Notes under the pieces: generated by a model
Databases searched by the model: none
What the model was told of the DNA's origin: nothing
Seen by the model: the letters and a program-made list of their open reading frames with translations, nothing else
Made by a program: the position numbers and the translations under genes
Origin: Variovorax paradoxus
Lineage (GTDB): Bacteria > Pseudomonadota > Gammaproteobacteria > Burkholderiales > Burkholderiaceae_C
Length of the DNA: 64,000 nt
NCBI RefSeq assembly: GCF_024734665.1
Contig: NZ_CP102931.1
Coordinates: 4,524,001 to 4,588,000, forward strand
Reading direction: 5' to 3'
Part shown: positions 34,535 to 44,393 of the stretch, one piece after another
How the letters are laid out: the number at the start of each line of letters is the position of its first letter
Numbering within the stretch: the stretch's first letter is position 1

Positions 34535-35497
34535 ATGAACGCGTTCTTGCTGATCCTCAAGATCTCCGTCACGGTGGTGCTCGTCGCCTCCATTGCCGAG
34601 GCGCTCGTGCTGTCCTGGCGCAACGGCTGGCGCAGCTACGACTGGAAGGCGGCCGGCGTCTCGGTGGTCGACTTTCTTGTGCGCGAGTACCCGTTGCGCT
34701 GGCTGCTGCCGCTGGCCTTCTGGACCGGCGCGATGAACTGGTTTTATGACCACCGCCTCTTCACCCTGCCGATGGACCACTGGAGCGGCTGGGCCGCCTG
34801 CTTCATCGGCCAGGAGTTCTGCTACTACTGGTACCACCGCGCGGCGCACCGGGTGCGCTGGTTCTGGTGCACCCACTCCATCCACCATTCGCCGAACCAG
34901 CTGAACCTGTCGGCCGCCTACCGCTTCGGCTGGACCGGCCGTCTCACCGGCACGCTGGCCTTCTTCATGCTGGCGCCGCTGCTGGGCATGCCGCCGCGGG
35001 TGATCCTGCTGATGCTCACGCTGAACCTGCTGTACCAGTTCTGGATTCATGCCACCTGGATCCCGCGCCTCGGGCCGCTCGAATGGGTGCTGAACACGCC
35101 CTCGGCCCACCGCGTGCACCACGCCTCGAACCTGGAATACCTGGACGGCAACTACGGCGGCGTGCTCATCGTGTTCGACCGCCTGTTCGGCACCTACATT
35201 CCAGAGCGCGCCGATCTTCCCTGCCGCTACGGGCTGGTGAACCCGATCACCTCGCACAACCTCTTCGAGATCGAGTTCAGCCAGTGGCGCGCGCTGTTGC
35301 GCGACCTGGCCTCGGCCCGCTCGGTGCGCACCTTTGTCGGCTACCTCGTGAAGCCACCGGGCTGGAAGCCCGATGGGGCAGGCGACACCACCGAGGAACT
35401 GCGGCAGCGCGCGGCATTGCCGGCGGCACCGTCGCCACAGTCGCCGCAGCCCGCCTCTTCCGATTTCATTCCTGTCCAATACAAGGAGCTGTCATGA
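34535..35497 (+). CDS. Sterol desaturase / fatty-acid hydroxylase family membrane protein
   Basis: Di-iron membrane hydroxylase, 320 residues. The histidine clusters that bind two irons are visible: YHRAAH, CTHSIHHSP and SAHRVHHA. Four or so membrane segments surround them. The family hydroxylates or desaturates lipids, hopanoids or carotenoids in the inner membrane. Its stop overlaps the start of the next gene (ATGA), so it is translationally coupled to a 2TM protein and a sensor kinase. Confidence 0.92.
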   Translation: MNAFLLILKISVTVVLVASIAEALVLSWRNGWRSYDWKAAGVSVVDFLVREYPLRWLLPLAFWTGAMNWFYDHRLFTLPMDHWSGWAACFIGQEFCYYWYHRAAHRVRWFWCTHSIHHSPNQLNLSAAYRFGWTGRLTGTLAFFMLAPLLGMPPRVILLMLTLNLLYQFWIHATWIPRLGPLEWVLNTPSAHRVHHASNLEYLDGNYGGVLIVFDRLFGTYIPERADLPCRYGLVNPITSHNLFEIEFSQWRALLRDLASARSVRTFVGYLVKPPGWKPDGAGDTTEELRQRAALPAAPSPQSPQPASSDFIPVQYKELS

Positions 35498-35790
35498 CCT
35501 CTCTTGCATCAAATTCTTCCCGCTCCGACGTCGAGCGCCTCGCCCGCCGCCGCGCCGGCGCCAAGATGGGCTGGTACATCCACGCCTTCGTCTACGTGGT
35601 GGTCAACCTCGGCCTCGTCACGATCTCGGCCGCCAACGGCCGCACCTGGGCGATGTACCCGCTCATGGGCTGGGGGCTGGGCCTGCTGATCCACGGCGCC
35701 GTCGTCTGGTTCGTGGCGCCCGGCGGCGGCTTCTACGACAGGCTGGTGGAACGCGAACGCCGCGCGCTGGGCGGCGGGGACCATCGGTGA
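35494..35790 (+). CDS. 2TM-domain membrane protein
   Basis: A 98-residue protein with the 2TM domain: an N-terminal basic helix (VERLARRRAGAKMGWYIHAF), then two membrane helices (VYVVVNLGLVTISA and LIHGAVVWFVA). This domain is often fused to or encoded beside LytS-type histidine kinases. Here it overlaps both the upstream hydroxylase (ATGA) and the downstream kinase (GTGA), so all three are coupled. Confidence 0.88.
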   Translation: MTSLASNSSRSDVERLARRRAGAKMGWYIHAFVYVVVNLGLVTISAANGRTWAMYPLMGWGLGLLIHGAVVWFVAPGGGFYDRLVERERRALGGGDHR

Positions 35791-36860
35791 GCGTGGAACA
35801 GCCTGCTGCTGCAAACAACAGGTTCAGGCCTGAAAACCTGAAGTCCATGCTGCGGCATGGCCTCATCACCGCCGTCTTCTGCTGCCTCATTGCCACCGTG
35901 ATGACCATCACCGGCGGCGACAACTGGGCCGGCCACATGGTCTATTCGCTGTCGATCGGCATCGTGAGCTGGCTGTTCATCGACGGTGGCCGGCTCCTGA
36001 TCAGCGGGCACCGTGAAATCCTCTGGCCCGCATGGCCGTGGGGCTTTCTCCTGATCGCGGTGGGCGCGGCCGTCGGCTTCTTCGTCGGCAACCTCATCGG
36101 CGACGCCTGGTTCGGCGCACCCCGGTTCGACTTTCTCGACTTCAAGGGTCACAAGCTGGCCACCGGCGTCACGATCACCATCATCGCGACGATCGGCATG
36201 TGCTTCTTCTTCTACAGCCTCGGCAAAAGCAAGCACATGCAGAGCCAGATCGAACTGGCCCAGCGCAACGCCACCGAGGCGCGGCTCAAGCTGCTCGAAA
36301 CGCAGTTGGAGCCGCACATGCTCTTCAACACGCTGGCCAACCTGCGCGTGCTGATCACCATCGACCCGCCGCGCGCCGTCGCCATGCTCGACCGGCTCAA
36401 CAGCTACCTGCGCATGACGCTCAGCGGCTCGCGCGCGCTGTCGCATCCGTTGTCGGCCGAGTTCGAGCGGCTGGGCGACTATCTGGAACTGATGTCGGTG
36501 CGCATGGGAGAACGCCTGCACTACACGCTCGACCTGCCGGAAGACCTGCGCGATGCGCCCGTGCCGCCGCTGCTGTTGCAGCCGCTGGTGGAAAACAGCA
36601 TCCGCCACGGGCTGGAGCCGAAGGTCGAAGGCGGCGAGATCGTCGTGCGCGCCCGCAGGGAAGCAGGCCAGTTGGTGATCGAGGTAAGCGACACCGGCGT
36701 GGGCCTCGATGCAGCGCCGCCTTCGGAAGGCAGCGGTTTCGGGCTGGAGCAGGTGCGCGACCGGCTGGCCACCATGTACGGCGACCGGGGACACATGAAG
36801 CTGGTGCCCTCGCCCGCCGGCGGCACCAGCGCCACGCTGAGCTTCCCTACACCTGCCTGA
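35787..36860 (+). CDS. LytS/AlgZ-type sensor histidine kinase
   Basis: Membrane kinase of 357 residues starting at a GTG that overlaps the previous stop. Four membrane segments (HGLITAVFCCLIATVMTITG onward) are followed by a coiled coil and the His_kinase domain with its histidine in LETQLEPHMLFNTLANL. The ATPase part has the N box LVENSIRHGLEP and the G box SDTGVGL. It almost certainly signals to the LytTR regulator that begins 24 bp downstream. An internal ATG near MLRHGLIT is an alternative start. Confidence 0.92.
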   Translation: MSVEQPAAANNRFRPENLKSMLRHGLITAVFCCLIATVMTITGGDNWAGHMVYSLSIGIVSWLFIDGGRLLISGHREILWPAWPWGFLLIAVGAAVGFFVGNLIGDAWFGAPRFDFLDFKGHKLATGVTITIIATIGMCFFFYSLGKSKHMQSQIELAQRNATEARLKLLETQLEPHMLFNTLANLRVLITIDPPRAVAMLDRLNSYLRMTLSGSRALSHPLSAEFERLGDYLELMSVRMGERLHYTLDLPEDLRDAPVPPLLLQPLVENSIRHGLEPKVEGGEIVVRARREAGQLVIEVSDTGVGLDAAPPSEGSGFGLEQVRDRLATMYGDRGHMKLVPSPAGGTSATLSFPTPA

Positions 36861-36884
36861 ACACGACACAACAACAGCGACAAG

Positions 36885-37718
36885 ATGAACCCCACCGCCC
36901 TCATCGCCGAAGACGAGCCCCTGCTCGCGCAAGCCCTCAAGGCCGAACTGGCGGTCGCTTGGCCCGAACTGCAGATCGTCGCCACCGCCGGCGACGGCCG
37001 CAGCGCCGTGCGCGAGGCGCTGCGCCTGCTGCCGCAGGTGCTGTTCTTCGACATCCGCATGCCCGGCCTCGACGGCCTCGGCGCCGCCGCTGAGCTGGCC
37101 GATTGCTGGCCCACCGACGAGGCGCCCATGCCGCAGCTGGTGTTCGTGACGGCTTATGACGAATACGCCACCCGCGCCTTCGACGCGCAGGCCATCGACT
37201 ACGTGCTCAAGCCCCTGCAGCCCGAGCGCCTGCGCAAGACCGTGAACCGGCTGCAGCAGGCGCTGGCCGCGCGCCAGCCGGAGCCCACGCCCGCCCTGGC
37301 CGACGCGGCGCTCGAACAGACGCTGGCCCAATGGCGCCAGGTTCTGACCGCCGCCGGTGCCGGAACGGCGGCGACGGCCGCCCCCGCCCCGCTGCGCATG
37401 ATCGCCGCCAGCGACGCCGGTGGCAGCACCGTGCGCATGGTGCCCATCGACGAGGTGCTGTATTTCGAGGCCGCCGACAAATACCTGCGCGTGCTGACCG
37501 CCACGCACGAATACCTGATCCGTACGCCGCTGAAGCAGTTGCTGCCCCAGCTCGACGCAGACACCTTCTGGCAGGTGCACCGGGCGGTGGTGGTGCGCAG
37601 CGCGGCCATCGAGTCGGTGCATCGCGACGAGGCCGGCAAGCTTCATTTGATGCTGCGCGGGCGGGCGGAGAAGATTCCGGTCAGCCGCCTGTACGCCCAT
37701 CTTTTTCGCGCCATGTGA
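36885..37718 (+). CDS. LytTR-family response regulator
   Basis: Response regulator of 277 residues. The receiver has the acidic pocket AEDEP and phospho-acceptor Asp in VLFFDIRMPGLDG, and VLKPLQPERL carries the conserved lysine. The C-terminal LytTR DNA-binding domain includes VLYFEAADKYLRVLT and FWQVHRAVVVR. It completes the operon of hydroxylase, 2TM protein, kinase and regulator. A strong terminator follows, so the operon ends here. Confidence 0.94.
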   Translation: MNPTALIAEDEPLLAQALKAELAVAWPELQIVATAGDGRSAVREALRLLPQVLFFDIRMPGLDGLGAAAELADCWPTDEAPMPQLVFVTAYDEYATRAFDAQAIDYVLKPLQPERLRKTVNRLQQALAARQPEPTPALADAALEQTLAQWRQVLTAAGAGTAATAAPAPLRMIAASDAGGSTVRMVPIDEVLYFEAADKYLRVLTATHEYLIRTPLKQLLPQLDADTFWQVHRAVVVRSAAIESVHRDEAGKLHLMLRGRAEKIPVSRLYAHLFRAM

Positions 37719-37742
37719 AATTGGCAGGGGCGCCCCAAAAGA

Positions 37743-37773
37743 AAAGGCCGACCCTTTCGGGGCCGGCTTTTTT
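37743..37773 (+). terminator. Rho-independent terminator after the LytTR operon
   Basis: GCCGACCC and GGGGCCGGC form a GC-rich stem with one mismatch and a short loop, followed by six T. The left side is A-rich, so it could also end the convergent small gene at 37800. Confidence 0.85.
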
Positions 37774-37799
37774 CATTCAGTCACGAATGCCGTGGCGTT

Positions 37800-38141
37800 T
37801 TAGCGCCAATGGCCATGGCCGCGGTAGTAGCCACGACCGTAGTAGCGCGGGCCGTAATACGCCGGCGGAGCGTAGTAGACCGGGGCCGGACGGTAGTACA
37901 CCGGCGGCGGCGCGTAGTAGGCGGGCGCTGGCGGTGCGTAATAGACAGGTGCCGGCGGCGCGTAGACCGGGGCCGGGTAGTAGGCCGGACCGCCCACTCC
38001 CACCGCCACGCCTGGAACACCGACTCCGATGGACCAGCTGACGTCGCTGCGAGCGCTGGCCGAAGTGGCGGCAAACAATGCACCGGCGGCCACGACGCCT
38101 GCGGCGGCCCATTTGAAGAAGGTTGAACGTGTGAGGCTCAT
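37800..38141 (-). CDS. Small secreted Tyr/Pro-rich repeat protein
   Basis: Exported protein of 113 residues, function unknown. A signal peptide (FFKWAAAGVVAAGALFAATSASA) is followed by a Gly/Val-rich strand segment. About six imperfect copies of a Pro-Val-Tyr-Tyr-Ala-Pro-Pro unit come next, and the C-terminus is Arg/Gly/Tyr/His-rich. Similar YYAPP-rich proteins are common and unassigned in Burkholderiales. The composition suggests an unstructured surface or periplasmic protein. Confidence 0.85.
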   Translation of the reverse strand: MSLTRSTFFKWAAAGVVAAGALFAATSASARSDVSWSIGVGVPGVAVGVGGPAYYPAPVYAPPAPVYYAPPAPAYYAPPPVYYRPAPVYYAPPAYYGPRYYGRGYYRGHGHWR

Positions 38142-38263
38142 GATTCGGACTCCTTGTTACGGTGGGCTGCGTTCGGGTGTGAACCGCCCATGTGTGTATT
38201 GAACGCGGCAATTGCAAAGGGGGTGCACCGGGCAATGTGAAGAACGTTGCCAAAGGTAACTCA

Positions 38264-38279
38264 TAGGGGGTGACCCCTA
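38264..38279 (+). promoter_or_regulatory. Hairpin in the glnS leader
   Basis: TAGGGG and CCCCTA form a 6-bp stem with loop GTGA, ending 10 bases before the glnS ATG. The G run is the only ribosome-binding-like sequence there, so the stem could mask it. This is an inference from position only. Confidence 0.4.
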
Positions 38280-38289
38280 AAATGCAACG

Positions 38290-40104
<1,815 letters not shown>

Positions 40105-40123
40105 CCCGGTCGTTCTGCGCTGC

Positions 40124-40426
40124 TTATTCGGGCCGCTTGTAGACCACGCCGATCACCGCGCTGTTCTCATCGGTGGTGCACACGGCGGAGCGGCCCTGCG
40201 GCCCGACCTTCAGGTTGATCGTGTAGACGCCGTCGCGCGGCGTCGTCCCCTTGTCCGCGACGATGCTGCCCGGCGGCACCCTGAGCTCGCGTGCGGCCGC
40301 GGCCACGCAGTTCTTGACGCTCGCCTCGGGCGCGCCGCCCACGCGGATGCCTGGGCTGTTGCACGCCGCCAGCAGAAAGCCTGCAATCGCGGCGCAGGCA
40401 AGATGGATGAAGCTTCGCATCGTCAT
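40124..40426 (-). CDS. Small lipoprotein
   Basis: A 100-residue lipoprotein of unknown function. The signal peptide ends in a lipobox (GFLLAACNSPG) with Cys as the lipidated residue. The mature part has one further cysteine pair candidate (Cys in VKNCVAAAA and SAVCTTDE). I chose the ATG at 40426 because AGGAG lies 8 bases upstream. The upstream extension of the open frame is not supported. Confidence 0.8.
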   Translation of the reverse strand: MTMRSFIHLACAAIAGFLLAACNSPGIRVGGAPEASVKNCVAAAARELRVPPGSIVADKGTTPRDGVYTINLKVGPQGRSAVCTTDENSAVIGVVYKRPE

Positions 40427-40511
40427 TCCAGGTTCTCCTGTGTGATGAACCGATTGGAGCCACCAAGACCATCGAATGTTGCAGGACAGACCCGGGCTAT
40501 CCTGTCGGCCA

Positions 40512-41063
40512 ATGAATTTTCCGAGCCCTTCTCCCCGCCTGATCCGCTTCAACAAGCCCTACGGCGTGCTCAGCCAGTTCACGCCCGAAGGCCGCTGGCG
40601 TGGCCTGAAAGACTTCATCGACATTCCCGACGTCTACGTCGCCGGCCGGCTCGATGCCGACAGCGAAGGCCTGCTGCTGCTCACCGACGACGGCAAGCTC
40701 CAGGCGCGCATCACCGATCCGCGTTTCAAGATGGAGAAGATCTACTGGGTGCAGGTGGAAGGCGTGCCGACCGAAGCTGCGCTCGCCTCCTTGCGCAGCG
40801 GCGTGCAGCTCAACGACGGCCTCACACGCCCCGCGAGGGCGCGGCTGCTCGACCCGCCGCCCGAAGTGTGGGAGCGACAGCCGCCCATTCGCGAGCGCAA
40901 GAGCATTCCCACCGCGTGGCTGGAGCTGGCGATCAGCGAAGGCCGCAACCGCCAGGTGCGGCGCATGACGGCGGCCGTGGGGCTGCCGACACTGCGCCTG
41001 ATCCGCGCCGCCATCGGGCCTCATACGCTCGACGGACTGGCGCCCGGCACCTGGCGCGAATAA
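40512..41063 (+). CDS. RsuA/RluE-family rRNA pseudouridine synthase
   Basis: Converts a uridine of rRNA to pseudouridine. It has 183 residues and no S4 domain, which matches RluE (23S U2457) better than RsuA or RluB. The catalytic Asp is in [14 protein letters not shown], the N-terminal motif is [12 protein letters not shown], and the C-terminal signature is [12 protein letters not shown]. The ATG at 40512 is preferred over an upstream in-frame ATG that lacks family similarity. The family is sure; assignment to RluE is likely but not proven. Confidence 0.92.
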   Translation: MNFPSPSPRLIRFNKPYGVLSQFTPEGRWRGLKDFIDIPDVYVAGRLDADSEGLLLLTDDGKLQARITDPRFKMEKIYWVQVEGVPTEAALASLRSGVQLNDGLTRPARARLLDPPPEVWERQPPIRERKSIPTAWLELAISEGRNRQVRRMTAAVGLPTLRLIRAAIGPHTLDGLAPGTWRE

Positions 41064-41125
41064 GCGACTGACGCGGCGACGCACGAACAGCCACACAACC
41101 TTCATTCATTCTTCAAGCCTCTTCC

Positions 41126-42025
41126 ATGCACATCCCCGATCTCGCTCCCCTCGTCCTGAACCGCCGCAGCACCCTGCTCGGCGTCATCGGCTTGCTTGCA
41201 TTGCCCGCAACGCACGCCAACGCCGCAACCCCGGCCAAGACGAAGAAACAACCGGCGCAATCCGGTGTGTGGCCACACGCGTCCCAGGTTCCGGGCGGCG
41301 TGGCCCGCCTGTCACTCGGCCCATCGGCGAAGCGGCCGCAGGCCTTCGCAGGCGATGTGCCTCTGCTGGTGCTGGGCGATGCCATCGAATGGACCGCACT
41401 GGTCGGCATTCCGCTCGCCGCCGAACCCGGCGAGGCCAGCGTCGCCGTGCGCGCCGAAGGCAAGCCCGAGCGCCAGATCGCCTACACGGTGGCCCCGAAG
41501 CAGTACCGCGAACAACGCCTGACGGTGGCGCCGCGCACGGTCGACCTGTCGCCCGAGGACCAGGCCCGCTACGAGCGCGAACGCGACCACCAGGCCACCG
41601 TGATGGCCACGCTCACGGACATGCGGGCGGATGCGTCACTGCAGATGCGCGTGCCCGTGCCGGGTCGTCGCTCCAGCTCGTTCGGCCTGCGCCGGGTGTT
41701 CAACGGCCAGTCGCGCAATCCGCACAGCGGGATGGACATCGCGGCGGGCACAGGCACGCCGGTGCTGGCGCCGCTACCCGGGAAGGTAATCGACACGGGG
41801 GACTATTTTTTCAACGGCGGCACCGTGTGGCTCGACCACGGTGGCGGGCTGCTGACGATGTATTGCCATCTGAGCCGGGTCGATGTGAAAGTCGGCGATG
41901 TGCTGAAGACCGGCGAGCCGTTGGCCGCCGTGGGTGCGACCGGCCGGGTGACTGGGCCGCACCTGCATTGGTCCGTGATGCTGAACCGGGCGATGGTGGA
42001 CCCGGCGCTGTTCATCGCGGCCTGA
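41126..42025 (+). CDS. M23-family metallopeptidase
   Basis: Exported zinc peptidase that probably cleaves peptidoglycan cross-links, 299 residues. The N-terminus has a signal-like segment (TLLGVIGLLALPATHANA). The LasA/M23 core is complete: the zinc pair in HSGMDIAAGTGTPV and the catalytic HLHW near the C-terminus. The middle region contains a charged helix (SPEDQARYERERDHQ). With all zinc ligands present it should be active and is not an EnvC-like degenerate activator. Confidence 0.92.
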   Translation: MHIPDLAPLVLNRRSTLLGVIGLLALPATHANAATPAKTKKQPAQSGVWPHASQVPGGVARLSLGPSAKRPQAFAGDVPLLVLGDAIEWTALVGIPLAAEPGEASVAVRAEGKPERQIAYTVAPKQYREQRLTVAPRTVDLSPEDQARYERERDHQATVMATLTDMRADASLQMRVPVPGRRSSSFGLRRVFNGQSRNPHSGMDIAAGTGTPVLAPLPGKVIDTGDYFFNGGTVWLDHGGGLLTMYCHLSRVDVKVGDVLKTGEPLAAVGATGRVTGPHLHWSVMLNRAMVDPALFIAA

Positions 42026-42115
42026 GACACTGGCCGGCCTGAGCACTTACCCTAAATCCTGCCGTCCACTGGACTCATACACTCGCCCATTCCTGGAGTG
42101 AGGTGGGACCAAGCA

Positions 42116-43003
42116 ATGGCTAGACAAACAAAGTCCGAGCGACGCCGCGAGCGCGCACGACGAGAACTGGCGGGCAAGGGATGGATGGCGATCCTCATCG
42201 GTATCCTGCTGCTGACGGTCTTGCCTTTGCTGATGAAGGATGTTCTTTCAGGAGCGCTTGGCCCTGCATTTCGCCCGGCGGGCTGGGCGGCACTGGCAAT
42301 AGGCGTAGTGCTGGTTGGACTGAACTACGTCACTACCCGCACCGCAGCGCCAGCAAAGGTTCTGGCCGATCCAGCTAAACCAGTCTTTGCATCAGAGCCT
42401 TCGCAGTCCACGCCATTGACGCCGGCACGACAGATGAAATCGCAGTGGAGCCCTTCCGTGCTTGCCGACATCGAGTGGCGCAGATTCGAGGCCGTGTGCG
42501 AAGCGCTCTACGCACAGGCCGGCTTCACCACGCGCAGTCAGTCGCATGGCGCGGACGGCGGTATCGATATCTGGCTTCAATCCAAGCACAGCGATGTGCC
42601 GCGTATCGTCCAGTGCAAACACTGGCAAAGCAAGATGGTCGGCGTCAAGGAGATGCGCGAGTTCTTCGGGGTGATGGCCTCGCACCAGTTGAAGAGCGGC
42701 ACCTACGTCACGAGCTCCACGTTCTCCGAAGATGCCATCGCATTCGCCAAGGCGAATGGCATCCACGCACAGGACGGTGCCGCACTGCTCAAGCTAATCA
42801 GCCAGCGCACGCCCGAGCAACAAATGGCATTGCTCGCGGTTGCGTATGAAGGCGAATACTGGCGTCCTACTTGTGCGAGTTGCGGTACCAAGATGCTCGA
42901 GAAAAAATCGACCAAGAATGAAGGCAGTTTTTGGGGTTGCGCCAACTACCCCAGGTGCAGGGGTAAGACGATCCCAAAGGCCAAGGCCGTCGCGGCGGCA
43001 TAG
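42116..43003 (+). CDS. Membrane-anchored Mrr-type restriction endonuclease with C-terminal zinc ribbon
   Basis: Protein of 295 residues with three parts. Residues 1-90 carry a very basic start and two membrane helices (GWMAILIGILLLTVLPLL and WAALAIGVVLVGLNYV). The middle is an Mrr catalytic domain with the PD-(D/E)XK residues in GADGGIDIWL and RIVQCKHW. The C-terminus is a topoisomerase-type four-cysteine zinc ribbon (CASCGTKM and GCANYPRC). The ATG at 42116 is chosen over a GTG 18 bases upstream. Codon use is less GC-biased than in the neighbours, consistent with transfer. It may cut modified or foreign DNA close to the membrane. Confidence 0.9.
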   Translation: MARQTKSERRRERARRELAGKGWMAILIGILLLTVLPLLMKDVLSGALGPAFRPAGWAALAIGVVLVGLNYVTTRTAAPAKVLADPAKPVFASEPSQSTPLTPARQMKSQWSPSVLADIEWRRFEAVCEALYAQAGFTTRSQSHGADGGIDIWLQSKHSDVPRIVQCKHWQSKMVGVKEMREFFGVMASHQLKSGTYVTSSTFSEDAIAFAKANGIHAQDGAALLKLISQRTPEQQMALLAVAYEGEYWRPTCASCGTKMLEKKSTKNEGSFWGCANYPRCRGKTIPKAKAVAAA

Positions 43004-43017
43004 TCTCTCAACCGGTC

Positions 43018-43341
43018 GTGCCCGAAAATTCGCTCTTCACCGAGGCCTGCCTCGACGCATCGGTCTCGCTTGCCTCGCGCCGCGACACCCTCGCCCTGCT
43101 CAACACCCGCCTGCACCCCGCGCTGCAGAAAATCGTCGCGGCCGAAGTCGCGTCAGGCAACCGCGTCAGCGACGCCGGCATCGACTGGCCTGACCTGGGC
43201 TCAGTGCACGTCACCCTGCGCGACCAGTTCGGCAGTGGCCATGCGAATGCAGAGGCCACGTTCAGCCTCTGCAATGACCCGCACTACTGGCATGCCGACT
43301 ACAGCACCGCAGGCAAGCCTGTGCACCTGTTGATCTGCTGA
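43018..43341 (+). CDS. Hypothetical protein
   Basis: Small protein of 107 residues starting at GTG, 14 bp after the Mrr-type gene on the same strand. I recognise no family. It is soluble, with a helical N-terminal half (RRDTLALLNTRLHPALQKIV) and a C-terminal half rich in His, Tyr and Asp (NDPHYWHADYSTAGKP). It may be translated together with the nuclease, but no functional link is visible. Confidence 0.6.
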   Translation: MPENSLFTEACLDASVSLASRRDTLALLNTRLHPALQKIVAAEVASGNRVSDAGIDWPDLGSVHVTLRDQFGSGHANAEATFSLCNDPHYWHADYSTAGKPVHLLIC

Positions 43342-43347
43342 CGAATC

Positions 43348-44283
43348 TCAAATCGGCTTCGTCAGATACACAGCCTCGCGCCCCACGATCGCGCGCTGCG
43401 CCGGCATGAAGATCGTGCAGTCGTCGCACAGCGCGCGGATTTCCTCGTCGCCGTTCGTCGCGATCAGCTCGCCCTTCGCAAAGGTCTCGAAGCCGATCAG
43501 CGGACGCACGAACGCAAAGTCCGCCGACTTGATGACGTGCGTCTGCAGCAGCTGAAAGCGCCGCTGCGGCTCGGGTGCCGGCGTGGCCGGGTCCTTCTCG
43601 ACGAGGCCGAAATACGCGAGGAAGTCGTAGGTGACGGCAGTGGCCAGTTCCGACGCGGAACGCAAGAAGTGCTGGCCGCACTCGACCACCATCGCCACGC
43701 CCTTGCCGTCCGGGCCGCCGTGGCTACCGTACTGGATCAGCGGCGTGCCCGAGCCCAGGCCGTCGGGCATCACAAGGTGCACCGACGGGCGGCCGATGGC
43801 CAGTGCGACCTTGGCGTTGCGCTCGAACGCCGGGTACACCCAGAACGGCACGACGGGCTGGCTGGTCGAATGGATGTCGAGGATGTGATCGGCCGCGTCC
43901 ACCACCGGACGCAGGATGCGCGCACGGCTCAGCTCGGGGCTGTCTTCGGTGCCATCGAGCCATTCGGGCGACCAGATGCGGTTGAGGTTGTGCACGAGCT
44001 GGCGGCTGTCGAAGGGCAGCGCCTCGTTGAACGACTCGTACGCTGCCACGTTGGCAAAGCTCACGGTGAGCGTGCCGATCTTCGGGCGCACGTCGTTGTC
44101 GAGCAGGTGCGTGGCCGCCGTCATGCCGCAGATCTCGTTGCCGTGCGTCAGCGCGTTGATCAGCACGTGCGGGCCGGGCTTGCCGGACTCGAAGCGGTGC
44201 ACGTAGTCGACGCCGGTGTTGCCCTTGCGGTAGGCGGAGAGGTCGCGGGGGAGGACTTCGAGGGCGGGGGGAGATTGGGTCAT
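43348..44283 (-). CDS. Succinylglutamate desuccinylase/aspartoacylase-family hydrolase
   Basis: Zinc-dependent deacylase fold, 311 residues. The first zinc motif HGNE is in INALTHGNEICG, an RxxxxDxN-like region follows (DSRQLVHNLNRIWSP), and a further His is in ILDIHSTSQP. Members remove acyl groups from amino acids such as N-acetylaspartate or N-succinylglutamate. The exact substrate is not indicated; no arginine-succinyl-transferase pathway genes are nearby. It is convergent with the small gene before it. Confidence 0.87.
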   Translation of the reverse strand: MTQSPPALEVLPRDLSAYRKGNTGVDYVHRFESGKPGPHVLINALTHGNEICGMTAATHLLDNDVRPKIGTLTVSFANVAAYESFNEALPFDSRQLVHNLNRIWSPEWLDGTEDSPELSRARILRPVVDAADHILDIHSTSQPVVPFWVYPAFERNAKVALAIGRPSVHLVMPDGLGSGTPLIQYGSHGGPDGKGVAMVVECGQHFLRSASELATAVTYDFLAYFGLVEKDPATPAPEPQRRFQLLQTHVIKSADFAFVRPLIGFETFAKGELIATNGDEEIRALCDDCTIFMPAQRAIVGREAVYLTKPI

Positions 44284-44393
44284 GGGCGTCAGGAAATGGA
44301 ACGAAGCGGTCCGGCAAGTTTGCTACAGGGCGCGCGTTCGTGCTGAGCGGCCCTACGCGAAGCAAACACAGACCCGCCCTGCCGCACTGGCGA

